Assembly: GCA_033032175.1 (NCBI GenBank)
Contig: CM065321.1
Span: 17,630,501-17,694,500, forward strand
Direction of reading: 5' to 3'
Origin: Saturnia japonica
Taxonomy: Eukaryota; Arthropoda; Insecta; Lepidoptera; Saturniidae
DNA length: 64,000 nucleotides
A model generated the notes under the pieces. The model was not told where the DNA came from and did not search any database. It was given only the letters and a program-made list of their open reading frames with translations. The translations under genes and the position numbers were made by a program. This document shows positions 24,392 through 36,490 of the stretch, piece by piece (the first letter of the stretch is position 1; each line of letters opens with the position of its first letter).

Positions 24392-24616
24392 TCTATACTA
24401 ATATTATAAAGCTGAAGAGTTTGTTTGTTTGGTTGAACGCGTTTATCTCAGGAACTACTGGTTCGAATGGAAAAGTAGATAGTACATTTATTGAGGAAGG
24501 CTATAAGCTATATAAAATCACGCCACGACCAAATAGGAGAGAAACATCAATGTAAAATGTTGCAAAAAGGAGAGCTTCCATTATGTGATGAAGACGGAGT
24601 TGCACGGGTCAGCTAG
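24392..24616 (+). mobile_element. small Helitron-like non-autonomous element
   Basis: It starts TC ('tctatactaatattataaag'), ends CTAG ('cgggtcagctag') and sits between A and T, which is the classic Helitron signature (5'-TC, CTRR-3', AT target). The interior ('gctgaagagtttgtttgttt', 'ggaactactggttcga', 'aggctataagctatataa') matches a very common lepidopteran repeat. At 225 bp it encodes nothing and would depend on a helper element. Confidence 0.75.
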
Positions 24617-26039
24617 TATAACATAACAATCTTGTGTGTGGTTGTTAGTGATTCTATAACTTAAGCGATTGAGTTCATATTTACAATAGTATATTTATAT
24701 TAATTGTTTTATCGAGACGTTGGTTCATAGTTATGTTAAGATCGTATAGGTGACGCTCTGGTCGAGACATTAACTACAGGGAAGAACAGAGCAACGTCTG
24801 TCAGTTCAGATACAAATATATATTTATATAGAAGTAATTCTTATTTGTCAATTACCTATAATATAAATAAACAATGATAAAGTCTCTTTCTAGATTATTT
24901 TAAACTCTTATTTAATTATAAACTGACTGAATATTTAATTGTATCAGAAAACTTTTTTACAATACTTTTGAATTATAAAATTGAATTATATTTTCTAGAT
25001 GACGCGACTAGACTTAATTGAATAATCTTTATAAGTCTTATCATTTACTAATTTGCCTGAATAGCACAAAATCTAGGTTTTAGTTATTCTAGATTCTAAA
25101 ACAATTATTTGAATATCATATCATAAACGTATGTTAGTACATTTTCCCTCCACATACGAACCCGAATCATTACAATCAACATTTTCTAAGATCATACCTA
25201 TTATGTTTTTAAAATGTAAAGTCGAAGCGGGTCTGTTGCGGCGTAAAGCACCTCACCAACCAGTATTCATTACAATTAGAATCATTAACAACCAGTGTAG
25301 CTGAGAGCACCTCCATCACCGTACGGCTGTACCCTACGGCTGGTTGAGTACAAGCAAACACCCTACTTTATGTTTTAACTATTTGCTGCTGCAGTCTACA
25401 TCAGAATGATATATTATATTTCTCATTATACTTAATTTTGTATTTGGTTACAAAATCAGCGTCAGTCAACACGGGCTTGTATTTTATGATGAGCTTAATC
25501 TTTCAGAAAAAAAAATGAAACAATAACTTGATGCAAAATAGTTTCGCAATACCACCCTCAATTTAAAAATCTATCTCAAAATATTATAAGTCCTTCCCGG
25601 CAGCTGCACTAGAGAGCTAGTCCCTTTAGGCTCAACGTGTTCGAATCTTGATTCATATTAAATCGCAAATTTAATCATGTAAATGAAGAGGCGCCATTAG
25701 TTATTATCCATTTCTGCTACTTACCTCAAATGAATGTCAATCTTAGTTGGAAGTAAGTAAGGAATAAATCAGATCTCGCGACGGAAACATTATGTTGACT
25801 CGAATACAATATTTGCCGCTTACGTGTTTGTTCGCCTGTTCAGAAATATCATTATGTGATTAAATGTATGTCTAGGCTATATAAGGATATATTAAAAGTA
25901 AAGTTGAAATGTTTTCTATGTAAACAAACAACACTCGGAAGAAACCAAAAAGAACCTAAACGATGATTGAGTTGAGAATGCGGACAGCCACGGATTGTCG
26001 GACACACGACAAGCGACATGCGACAGGCGACAAGCGACA
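24617..26039. other. AT-rich non-coding DNA
   Basis: I see no gene. The right end (26008-26039) holds a degenerate 'gcgacan' repeat that leads into the 197-bp repeated block. Confidence 0.5.
26008..26039 (+). repeat. degenerate GCGACA short tandem repeat
   Basis: Four to five units of the form (a/t/g)gcgaca(a/t/g), directly upstream of the repeated block at the assembly gap. A low-complexity GC-rich repeat like this can stop an assembler. Confidence 0.75.
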
Positions 26040-26236
26040 GGGCCGGGTCGCGGACACTGGCGTGCTGCCAGGGTCCACTACTTTTTACCTAACTGATTAC
26101 TTACTGGAAAGTGTTACATGAAAACGTCTCGCTCGGTGACTCACTCTGCTCAGGATCAGTATTTGTGAGGTCACAAGCCTGTTTGTTACATTCGTAGTGA
26201 TGTAGGAAAAGGTCGACGGTTTATTACTACTCCAGT
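26040..26236 (+). repeat. 197-bp block, copy left of the gap
   Basis: Identical to 26337-26533 except for three substitutions. It starts 'gggccgggtcgcggacactg' and ends 'ttattactactccagt'. A diverged relative lies at about 27040-27130. Confidence 0.95.
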
Positions 26237-26336
26237 NNNNNNNNNNNNNNNNNNNNNNNNNNNNNNNNNNNNNNNNNNNNNNNNNNNNNNNNNNNNNNNN
26301 NNNNNNNNNNNNNNNNNNNNNNNNNNNNNNNNNNNN
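26237..26336. other. assembly gap (100 N)
   Basis: Exactly 100 N, the usual placeholder for a gap of unknown size. Short ORFs crossing it have no meaning. Confidence 0.99.
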
Positions 26337-26533
26337 GGGCCGGGTCGCGGACACTGGCGTGCTGCCAGGGTCCACTACTTTTTACCTAACTGATTACTTA
26401 CTGGAAAGTGTTACATGAAAACGTCTCGCTCGGTGACCCACTCTGCTCAGGATCAGTATTTGTGAGGTCACAAGCCTGTTTGTTAGATTCGTAGTGATGT
26501 AGGAAAAGGTCGACGTTTTATTACTACTCCAGT
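26337..26533 (+). repeat. 197-bp block, copy right of the gap
   Basis: Same length as the left copy, three differences (about 1.5%). Because the gap lies exactly between two copies of one sequence, the two contig ends probably overlap and were not merged. Confidence 0.95.
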
Positions 26534-27039
26534 TATATTATTTCTATACATTATATTTGAAAATAACAATAAATAATAATCTAAATCAACGAACAAATAA
26601 ATTATTAGAAAATCCAGGTCAAGATGAACTTTTTCGTATTTCGTAAAATGAAGATCTCTTACGACTTTTTGTAAATAAAATGATAATATCTCATGTCACG
26701 GTGAAGTAAGAAAGAAAGTGATTTTACATCATCGGTTCGTAAAACGATCAGAGAAACAGTAGGACAGGCAGAAGTCGCTTAGATACATTAAAATAATAAC
26801 TAAAATTTTCCTAATTTCTTTCTATTTAGTCATACATGTTTAGCTTGCACTATGTTAAGCATCAAAATAATAAAGATATTCAACAATTCCACGAGCAGAA
26901 CTCAATCTTTTGAGCTACAATACCAGTAAGGGAAGCTCATAATCTTGCCGATAATGTCACGAAGGTATTTTAGTGACCATCGCAAAGCACTGGCGGTGCG
27001 ATGCGGTGCGGGGGAGCGGCGGGGGAGCGGCGGGGTGAG

Positions 27040-27130
27040 ACGCTGGCGCTCGGCCAGACGCATCGCTGCCAACTGTTTACCTAACCGATTACTTACAGAA
27101 AGTGTCTCACAAAAATGACTCTCTTGCCAA
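27040..27130 (+). repeat. diverged third relative of the 197-bp gap block
   Basis: It shares 'gacgctggcg', 'tttacctaac.gattacttac' and 'gaaagtgt' in the same order as 26050-26130. It is clearly older than the two copies at the gap, so the block is a real repeat family and not only an assembly product. Confidence 0.6.
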
Positions 27131-27459
27131 GTTCTCTCATTCCGTTATATTGTCGCTAAGATGAATGGCTCTTTCCTCTCTTTATTGACTTATAAACTCT
27201 CGATTAAGAGTTATGGAGGTAATATTCAGTTATCTATTTTGACTGTAACGCTGCAGTTATTTTACCAATCCTCATTTTTATTACCCACTGATTTTTTTCT
27301 TAAAACTTAATTTTTGTTCGAAACTAAAGATGATGCGGATTATTTCTATGAATACTTGTCTTTTTATCTAACTTTGTACACCTGGTACAGAGACCGTGTT
27401 CCACTTCTCAATAAATGGGGGTGCAAGTTACTTTTAGCAATACTTTGATTATCATAAAA

Positions 27460-27600
27460 TATCTGGGCAACCCGGCTATGCTCGGTATTCTTTAAACAAA
27501 AAGAAAAACACCTATATAGGTAAACCTGGAATGTAAAACATTATCTAAATGCAAAGTTTCATCGAAATCGTTGAAGCCGTTGCGGAGAAACCAATTACAC
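27460..27600 (+). repeat. dispersed repeat, unclassified
   Basis: The order 'gggcaacccggctatgctcg' ... 'aaagtttcatcgaaatcgtt' ... 'gaagccgttgcggag' matches the generic layout of lepidopteran interspersed repeats that carry a 'ggtccagccgtt'-like motif. No coding capacity. Confidence 0.45.
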
Positions 27601-30600
27601 ACAAGAATATTAAGAATTTTATTATTAAGAATTTCTCACTTAATATAATAAGATATAAAGCTGAAACAGCAACTATCATGAGAACGGAAAGAGAGGACGA
27701 AATAAAATAGTATATTGACGAATAAAGACGAATAGTTGTATATATCCCTTTAAATTGTTTATAAATTCACAATAACTTTATAATTAATGAGGTAAATAAA
27801 TTCCAAAAAATATTTTTACAGACCAGAACCAACTTTAAATAGTAATACAGAGGACTGTATCTGTACTACTATAGCCTACTGTAGGGTATCTGACCTATCA
27901 ATCAGATAAAGGCAGGTTGTGCTACTTCTATGGAGTAAGTCAGAAAATCATGTGTTCTGCAGTAGTACACACAGTCTGTGGAGAGGTTCCTCGTCATCAG
28001 CTTCAACTTTACTCCTTAAATTAACGGATTGTACCGTGAATATAAGACTTTTTATCTCGAGAGATATCTGGAAGTATTTTCAGTCGTTAAGAAAGTACTT
28101 GAGTTGTCTTGACTTAACTGTAACTGTTTGATTAACTTTGCAGATAGCCGCGCCTCAGCAATATAGTTAATACTCTTTCCAAAAAGTATGTCAATTCTCA
28201 ATACCTATAGTAGTAAAACTGTCTTCAGATTACGGAGAATCATGCCCTAAAGTAGAATTTTATAGTCGAAAAAACAAGATAGATTTCTGAGAAGTACTTT
28301 TACGTAAATTTTCTTGACTATTTATATTTAATTTCAAATTTCCATGTACAAGCAAACACTTGGCTCGGCTCTGCTTACCTTCCTATTAGTTAATGGGCGT
28401 GAAGGCAAATACTATAACGGCCACCGACAGGGACTTGCACTCGGCGTTGCTATAAGAAAGATATTTAAATAATTCTCAATATGCTATTTTCATTCTTATT
28501 CTTAAAGCTATAAAGAAAGGTTTCTATCGTCACTAGTCACCACATTCGTAGACAGTCTCTGAACACAGACTAACTGCTTAATTATACGGGCACATTGGGA
28601 TTAAGTTTTTATTTTCGCAGCTCGAGCGTTATAAATTCCTTGGAATATTCAGTTAAACCCCAGATTTATCAGCGAGCACCGTTCAGTACAGACAAATGGA
28701 CCGGAGCTCAGATAAACGTGTTAACGCGTTAAATAACTCCATACATTTAACTCTGAATAACGCTTCTAGAAATATTGGCTTAGAAACTAGTCAGTGGTCT
28801 CAATGTAACTTACGACGTTTAGTTTTCAAACAACGTTAATTAAAATAGTTTAATAAAACTTTGCTTTAGATTTGTTTCTACATCTAAAACTGGTACTTCT
28901 CTTCAAGTTTGTTTGTGCTTTAAAACATTCACTTAATGTATTAGAAAAATGTTAATATGTCAGTTTATTATTCTCCGTTTACTCAGTGTCAATATATTCT
29001 CGAATCAAACGAGCAATTATATATCATAGTAACTTACTTACGTTTAATCACTAGTGGTGGTTGTATTGCTGGATGACGTCACAAATTCGATTCTCAGTGC
29101 TCGTTCTTTCAGCTACTATATTATTATTGAAGGTTTTCTTGCCATCTATACGCTATTTTTCATTCAGTCCAATAAAAATCATTGAACCATATCAGTCACA
29201 CTACACATCTATCACACTAATAACAGACATGTATTATACGGCTATAATATAATAATTATAACGAAATCAGTAACTAATTTTAAAATATATAATATTACAT
29301 ATTGCAATTACATATTACAATAAGCAAGCAAACTAGATAGCTAAGCTGTAGTGGATAGAATACAAGTTAAGTAATGTAACTTAGCACTTCACTGTAAGGG
29401 AGTTTAATGTTCTGGAAGGGTCTACCGAGCTGCACAAAGCCGCGTGCCAGCGAACTTGAGCCTCACACGTCAGCATTACAACTTTACAATATTAATATAA
29501 AAAATCGGTTGTCTGTAAAGTCGGTTTACTGACTATAGTTGAACGTGACAACGTCATAAGAAAATACTGATGGAATGGTATCATTTTTCAAAAGAAAATT
29601 TTAATTTTATTTAAATTCATACTTGACGAAAACATGTAAATGTATTATTGTATAGCAGCTGTCCACGCGGACGCATCGCTCACTCAAGTAGGAGAGAGAC
29701 AGATGTCGAATGCGGAGACCGATTGTGGCTCTTTGTCGCTCGTTCCGCGCTTTCGCTTGCACTTCAAGCCTTCAGTGGAACGCCTCAGAGCGAGGTAACG
29801 CCGCATGAGTCATGTTTTTTCGTGCGTGCAGCCGGCTCCATCGAATTATAAGACGTTGTAACGTCAATAAATAAAATTTTATATTATAGTTATTATCCTG
29901 TATTGAAATAAATTCAAACTTTAAATGTGATTTACACAGACTTCAACTCCCACAAAAGCAAATCAGAAGACACTGTATACTTTATAATACATTCTTAAAG
30001 TAATAATATAATAGTTACTTCTAAAAAACACGTTTTAGAAAGAGGTCCCAGGTCATGCAGCACTCAGTCTAGGCTGTTGGAGTCAGGAGCGAGCGTGAAC
30101 ATCATCGGCATCAGCAATGAATGTCTCGACTCTCAACACTCATTAATATGTAGTTTTTTTTTTCACTTTCGGAATCTATTACATAAAACAGTTGTGGTAA
30201 AAAAATACTTTTAGACATTTTTCTTATATAATATCTCATAGACAATTTATATAAATGAACTGTAGCCATCCACTGATGTTGCTCCTTATAAGTAAATTAC
30301 ACTTGTCAAGTTTTTTAAAGCATCGGCTCCTTACTTACCTCACTACTAATGATCCAACTCCGAGGAGTACCTACACACAGATAGGAAACGAAGAGAGTCA
30401 AGTTTAGGACTACCATAAATAATACAATAGAATTTAAACTCTTAACTTGCTAACATAAACACAACATAAAATACACTTGAAGTAATCACTATTATTATTC
30501 TTAGTCAATTTTATATACGTCTCTTTACCGTGAAAAAAAATTGAATCGCTATTTCTAAATGATACATATAACCGTTCTTCTTTCAGAGTTAAGTGGGTTC

Positions 30601-30878
30601 ATTAAAGAAAAAACAGCACAATCAATGTGCACAACTAAATTATTACATGAGATATAGCGTCCGCTCTTAGCGACCGCTCACAGCGTAATGTCGGAGCTCG
30701 CACTGTTATATCATTTGTAAAATATACTCGACACATTTAAAAGTACCCTCACAGTAATTCTGTTTGAAGTCTTTAACAGATAATTCAGTCTGTAATCACT
30801 AATCACTGAGCTATGTTTTAATGAAGAACACTAATTACTAGAGGGCGATGTAGGTTCGCAGTGTGTTATAATTAGAAC

Positions 30879-31003
30879 CCGCATCAAACGAGCGGTCCTG
30901 CCGTCCTGTGCGGAGACATGGACCCTGAAGCCGCAGCCGGCCCGTTCCACCGCGTCCGCCACACTTCTCACGTCCTGGCATTCTAAACATCGCTCACGGC
31001 TTC
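30879..31003 (-). other. candidate host exon, GC-rich
   Basis: On the minus strand one frame is open across a GC-rich island in AT-rich DNA. It reads ...ERCLECQDVRSVADAVERAG, then CGFRVHVSAQDGRTARL. An acceptor-like 'ttgtaatgtag' lies just upstream (31004-31014). The downstream limit is uncertain, with a weak 'g|gttcta' donor near 30878. GC-rich third positions and an even amino-acid mix look like coding sequence, unlike neighbouring ORFs. I do not recognise the protein. No flanking exon was found, so this may be an isolated exon of a larger minus-strand gene or a fossil. Confidence 0.35.
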
Positions 31004-31514
31004 CTACATTACAATTTAATTACTTAGAACATAAGTAATATCTTGTTTATTACTCAACGTAAATATTTCATGTGATTCTCTGAAAAGGGAAAGAGAAAAT
31101 AAATAATAATAATTTGATTTGAAATGTTACCCTCTATAAATATTATATTTGAACAGAGAAAAAGCTTTTATATTAACGAGGTCCACTTGTTGGGTGCAAC
31201 ACCGTGACATGCGCTTAATGCTTGTTCTTTAAATATACGCACCAAAATAAATCCAGAAATTTCAGTAGTCTAGATTGAAAAACTTCCATGCTAATCTCAC
31301 GTAATGTCTAACTCTAAAAAGCCCTCTATAAATTCATATTAGAGCTAGAAAATAGTAAGCAAAATGAAATGCCCTAAAATACCAAATTCCCAAAATCTCA
31401 AAAAGTTACTTATTATTTCCCCCATTTGAAATCCTTCGGAAAATAATTATTTTATATTTTTAATGAAATCTGCGTATAAAGCTACATGAATGTAAAAGCT
31501 TTTACTGAAACCAC
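31004..31514. other. spacer before duplication copy 1
   Basis: AT-rich with no feature seen. Bases 31447-31514 are probably also part of the duplicated unit, but the matching part of copy 2 would fall in the gap. Confidence 0.5.
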
Positions 31515-31759
31515 AGCACAGGTTCTTGTAAAGATTTTGATGAACTTTATATTTTTGAGGTGAGCAGATCTCACTGAGTGTTGATGCTGCTGTGTGCAGT
31601 TGCCTTCGGGAGACAGCAAGAACAATTACAACTATTGCTTTAAACAAATCATTATTTATACATTTCTAATTGATTATAAATATAACAATAGTGGTCCCCT
31701 CAACTTGATACAAGCAAAAACAATTTCGGTACGAGTATTTATTACTTACGTAGGTAGGT

Positions 31760-31952
31760 ATTACTAGCGGTCGCACAATAATCAATATTTGACCAGCAAC
31801 TTTTTAATCATAAACTATTTTCTGTTTGACATTTGCAGTATGACTTAAACAATGAACATTAAATCACTTGTTGTCACTTTTCATTGAGAGACAATATCAG
31901 TATTTTGGGGGTCTAAGTTCAAGGGCACTGGTCAGGTTAGGATTCGCAGTAT
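31760..31952 (+). repeat. dispersed repeat family A, direct copy
   Basis: Reverse-complement relative of 1239-1436, starting 'attactagcggtcgcacaa'. The copy at 55682-55875 is part of the 8-kb duplication and is not an independent insertion. Confidence 0.75.
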
Positions 31953-32560
31953 TAATTTATTTAATTTAATATATTAGTAACGGATATTGTAAATAAATTT
32001 TAGCTTTCTACACTCCTCCATATAAATTTTAATCATGCCCAATCTGAGTCTTCAGAACACACAATACGCTTAAAAAGGAGTACAAAGTTTTTGCTTCACG
32101 TATTAGTATTATGATTTTGTTATCTTACTTTGTCTGGCTGTGTAGACACATCTGATAGTAACTTCACAAATTAATTGGCTGACGTGCTGCAAATACTGCA
32201 AAAATATTGCATAATATTATTCTTTTTTAATTCACTTAAGCCAGTTTATATAAACAGAACGAGAGACAGCAACGCTACTGAAAAATTATGGGGATAGTGT
32301 GTACATAGGTATTTCTGCTTTGGGACTGTGAACAGGTTTTACCACTTTCGAAAAGGTTCCCATAAGCATTAACTAAGTGAAATATTTCTATTATTACTAG
32401 ACGTCAGTGTCCTTTACAATGTATCATTAAACAGTTACTAACGCAGGGTTAAAGTCGCGGACTATAACAGTGCGAACAATCATATTACAATTTGTATAAT
32501 ACGGAAAGGGCAGCTAGCGATCCGGTCGCGGTGCCCAGACTAAATGTGGCGAGGTCTGGT

Positions 32561-32590
32561 CGGCGGGGAGGGGGGAGGCTGGGGGTTGAA
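32561..32590 (+). other. G-rich tract with quadruplex potential
   Basis: Four runs of three or more G in 'ggcggggaggggggaggctg' followed by 'ggggg'. A second such tract lies at about 33355-33378, and both recur in copy 2. This is a structural prediction only. Confidence 0.5.
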
Positions 32591-32794
32591 GAAATTTTAT
32601 CATAAAATAAATGGAGGCCATTCATTTATCATTTAGAGGTGGCGACCTATCAGCAAACACTCGAAGGCCAAAATAAGGAACTCGCTCAACAAAACACTTA
32701 CTCAGAAGGCCTACTCGACACAGGTGATCTTATTACAGTGGCGTATGCTGGAATCATGTATGAGTGTAATCTAATGCTGAGATTGAAGTATATA

Positions 32795-33115
32795 GACTAA
32801 TAGCTATGCACGCGGCTCTGCTCGCGTGGACTACAGAATGCAGTCGATCGAGAGAAAGCGTGGTTCGAAACTATTTCTGTCTTTTTTGTAGATACAATAA
32901 GATCTACAGTTTAGTACATTAATTTGATATATGTCTTACGGTTTACTGTCATCAGGTTTATTCTCGTCGCTGCTTATATTATTTCTTACTTTATCTTACA
33001 AAAATTATCCTATAAGCTGACCAAACACAGCTATGGATTAAAATAAAAACCATGTAATTCAAATTAATGGTTTTCTCGAGATAAGAACATAAACGGACAG
33101 GCAGACAGAGAGACG
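32795..33115 (+). repeat. dispersed repeat family B copy
   Basis: The head 'gcacgcggctctgctcgcgt' plus 'ggactacagaatgc' is shared with 49911. The middle ('agtttagtacattaatttg', 'tacggtttactg') matches 50080-50110, and 'ggacaggcagacagagag' resembles the end of that copy. A copy in the duplication lies at 56717-57037. Confidence 0.65.
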
Positions 33116-33961
33116 TTGAGTTTATAATATGTATGGAAGATATATCAGAGATGTCTGATATAAAGAAGCAGATTTGATGAGAAGTCATTGACTTTTAACA
33201 TTTAACTTGACCATGTCAGCGCCAACATGTTATATTGTTTTCATGCGTATACATCAGGTATACATTTCTGGGTGTTTATTTACATATAGGTATATTTAAA
33301 AGTTATGTGTCAGAATTGTTATATGTAGGCGGTCGACAGGGGTCGTGAGGCACGTAGGGGGGAGGGGGAAGGGTTGAGCGGTTTAAACAAACATACAGAA
33401 CCAGAGTTTACGCGTTTCATTTAACTGATCTAAAGCGGTATCTAAATATTAGAATATAGTTTTTGTGTGTATATATTATTAAAATATAAAACTCACGTTA
33501 CTTACAGCACAAGTTAGGACTTAATACAAAAAATAACATTAATATGATATTCATGAGTATTGATATATTTTATATATTATTACTACAACTTAATGAAAAG
33601 TATGTAGTGTCGAGGGAAAACATAATATATAAAACAATACGACGTGTGCGGCTTATTGCATTTATTTTTAATATAATTATTACCAGTAAATGAATCGAAT
33701 AATCCTGCTTCTAAAATATGATTAATAAACTAATTATTATAATTATCAGTTACTGAACCCATTTCTACCGCCACAAAACATAGGTTAACAGCAATGTACT
33801 AGTCGCGCAGTGAGACGTCTCTGTTCTCGGGATTGTGTATAACATACATTTCAATAAATTTGACTTCTCATTATGATTTAATTCTAAGTTGTGACGTACA
33901 TCTCAACGTAATGAAGCCTACTTTACTACTATTTATACAGGTAATTAAATAGATTGAATAA

Positions 33962-34010
33962 GATACTAGCTGTGCCCCGCGGTTACACCCGTGTTAATTT
34001 TATACAGCAA
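33962..34010 (+). repeat. head of a common dispersed repeat
   Basis: 'actagctgtgccccgcggtt' followed by 'acacccgtg' is the same type of head as at 49911 and 18600. The remainder diverges quickly, so the fragment is short. Duplicated at about 57897. Confidence 0.5.
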
Positions 34011-34523
34011 ACATCGCCAACGCACCCGTGTAGGCAATTTTCAATATTTTGTGTAAAACTATCGACATTTTAATAAGGAATAAATTGATTATAAAATATA
34101 CTGACCGTAAGAAAAGTGCAAACCGACGCTCACGACGCGACGGGTCTAATGAACCTGATCGAAACAAAAAAGGTTTACAAGGGCAGAAAAAAATTGGTTT
34201 CTATCCTTCTTGCCTATCCTAGTGAGCACATGGCGTGATAATAGATAGATAATATTTAAGTTGTAAATATGTGTACCTAGAGTAATAAAATAATTAATAT
34301 CGTGGCACTGGATAACACAATTTGTGATAAAAACCCACAATGTGAATCGCTGCGAAAGACGAAGAGACGGAGGACTCTGTCATGAGTTGCAATTGTTTCC
34401 AACTATCTAGGCAGTTTTTGTGATAACTCAAAATACATGTTTCCAGTTTATATTTATAATCACTTCACGTATGCACAATAAAAAAAACGTAAAATGCCAG
34501 TGTAAAGAGCTTCTTTTAAATCT

Positions 34524-34898
34524 GTCCTACTAAGTAATATTATAAATGCGAAAGTTTGTGTGCATGGATGGATGTTTGTTACTCTTTCACGCAAAACTAT
34601 TAATTGGATTTTAATGAAACTATACAATAATATAGCTTATACATCAGAATATCATATAGGGTATAAACCTATAAAGATTTTGTGTGAATTGATCAAAATA
34701 CAACGATAAGTGTCAAGTAAGTATGAAACATTCTGCCATATGCGAGCTTTGTTTATCTTGTCTGATGCGCCTTCACGACTAAACCGCAGAATAAATTTTG
34801 ATGAATTTTCGTATACAGATAGATAGGACCCTGGAGAAGATAATAAGCTGCTCGATGTACTAATCTTGCGCAGACGAAATCGCGGGCAGCAGCTTGTA
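34524..34898 (+). mobile_element. small Helitron-like element (Lep1-like)
   Basis: Starts 'tcctactaagtaatattata' with 'aatgcgaaagtttgtgtgca' and 'gatgtttgttactctttcac' following, and ends 'cgcgggcagcagcttgt'. Lep1-type non-autonomous Helitrons carry this wording. The expected CTAG end reads CTTG here, one base off. It encodes nothing real: a minus-strand frame across it (34652-34933) is a by-product. Confidence 0.65.
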
Positions 34899-36112
34899 TA
34901 AATACATATTTTACGATGAAAGTGATCTGACATTACAGGTTAATAATATTATGTTGAGTTGTTTTCTATTTCTTATATTATTAAAATGTTTTTATTTTTC
35001 TCTATTTTGTAAATGTTCCAAATGTGGTCATAATCTTCGACGATGACCAGCCGGCTTGGAAGGTGTTTGTATGTGCATTTGGTGCTGTTATATTTATTTT
35101 CTTCTTGATTTTCATGTTTTTTTATTCACTAAGAAGTTGAATAAACTCGGTTTAATGATCTCTTCTGTGAAACTAGTTTATCTTTGAAATGTGACGCGCG
35201 TGAGATATTTATTTTTCTTATCTACTTGAGTTTTATATATAGCGTTAACTACGGTTATGTCGTTATATTGTGGTGAGACGGAGAGATTTCATTTTCTTGA
35301 TGTTTCATTTTTTTATATTACCAGATTATCATACTTAATTATAGCTGTATTTACTTTTACTTTCTCTTCTTGTACCTGTTCCTGTAATATTTTCGTTATT
35401 TTCTAGTGAATATATGATAGGGATAGTCGTCTTTTATGTATTAAGCTGTATTTTTTTAGCATACTCTTATGTTTCATAATCTTAATTTTATTGCCCAGAG
35501 TGGGTGATTATTACTGTGATCGGACGAGGTTTCTCTGAGTTTTTACCTTATCCTGGCTTCTTATGTATTGATACAGTTTATTTTTATCGAAAAGTATTGA
35601 TATATAAAGTCAATTAGATTGTTTTCCAGTTAACGATAAAATCTTACATTAACTTCGAAGCCAAAAAATACTATATTTCGCAGTGTAATCTTATATTTCC
35701 AATAAGTTTAATCTTTGTTCTTAGTTTTCAATTTTTTCCTTGAGCTTTTCTTAACACACACAAAATAACACCAATATTAATATAGGGTCTAGGAATCTAA
35801 GTGAAAGTGAATGAATTAAAATAAATACCACAACATGGCAGCTCAAGATCCCGCCGAAAACTCTGAACGTCCTTTTTAACATCAGGACACAGATATTCAT
35901 AGCACTGTATAGAGAAATCGGTACGACACTCACATCGTCTCTAAAATGATAATTTGTAACAAATTCAGGATTTAACTATCACCTAATTCAAGTTCATCAT
36001 CTCTCAGCTAAAAGTCGTTGACGGCCGGTCATAGGCTTTCCCCAATAATCACTACAATGAGCGGTCCTGCGCTGCTTGTATGCAGCGTGATCCCCCAACT
36101 TTCCAAGCCGCG

Positions 36113-36178
36113 CCGCCGCCGCGCCGCCGCCGCGCTGCCGCCGCGCTGCCGCCGCGCTGCCGCCGCGCTGCCGCCGCA
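36113..36178 (+). repeat. GCC/GCTGCC triplet-type array, length differs between copies
   Basis: A run of 'gccgccgcgct'-like units inside the left inverted end of the Harbinger-like element. Copy 2 (60043-60088) has two fewer 'gctgccgcc' units. This is the largest length difference in this part of the duplication and is typical replication slippage. Confidence 0.85.
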
Positions 36179-36304
36179 TGATTGCTATATCACAGTACCT
36201 TTTTACGTAACACAATGCTAGTCACGAAAATTATACGTGTAGGAATAATGAACATGTTGAGTTTAGATAAAAAAAAAGTAAGTGTGTGCATATAATACGT
36301 TTAA

Positions 36305-36490
36305 CTAATAATTTGTGAATATTTTGTAGATCTTTTTATCTAGTAAATGGAATCCACCATGTTGTTCTCTTTGCATCAAAATATGATGAACCCATAAGCG
36401 TCCATTTGACTTGTTACTTTTATTTAGCCATTTCTTTACATATAGTACGCAAACACTACCTCCTTTTTTAGTTAAATTCATCATATTCAT
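36305..36490 (-). pseudogene. Harbinger transposase N-terminal fragment
   Basis: 61 codons from the ATG at 36488-36490. The part NKSNGRLWVHHILMQREQHG followed by GFHLL resembles the conserved N-terminal wording of PIF/Harbinger (HARBI1-like) transposases, where a W-V-(H/R)-P motif precedes R-x(2)-(H/Q)-G-x-(F/Y)-H. A further acid-containing 'DKKIYKIF' fits the following segment. It stops at 36305, long before the catalytic triad, so it is a truncated relic. The homologous frame in copy 2 is at 60215-60400 with two changes near its end. Confidence 0.55.

Larger units (their letters stand above)
26534..30878. other. AT-rich non-coding DNA
   Basis: No gene recognised. At 27000-27040 there is a G-rich 'gcgggggagcg' repeat followed by a diverged relative of the 197-bp block. 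At 27460-27600 a dispersed repeat with 'caacccggctatgctcgg' and 'aaatcgttgaagccgttgcg' resembles common lepidopteran repeats. The stretch 29640-29830 is GC-richer, but I cannot assign it. Confidence 0.5.

Noticed and set aside
25580..25660. A SINE-like B-box word ('gtgttcgaatctt')
   Set aside because: No matching A-box and no SINE body follow it.
31447..31647. Minus-strand frame starting MFKAIVVIVLAVS, which looks like a signal peptide, also present near the start of copy 2
   Set aside because: Only 66 codons, no homologous domain, and the copy-2 version is the same DNA by duplication, so its conservation is not evidence.
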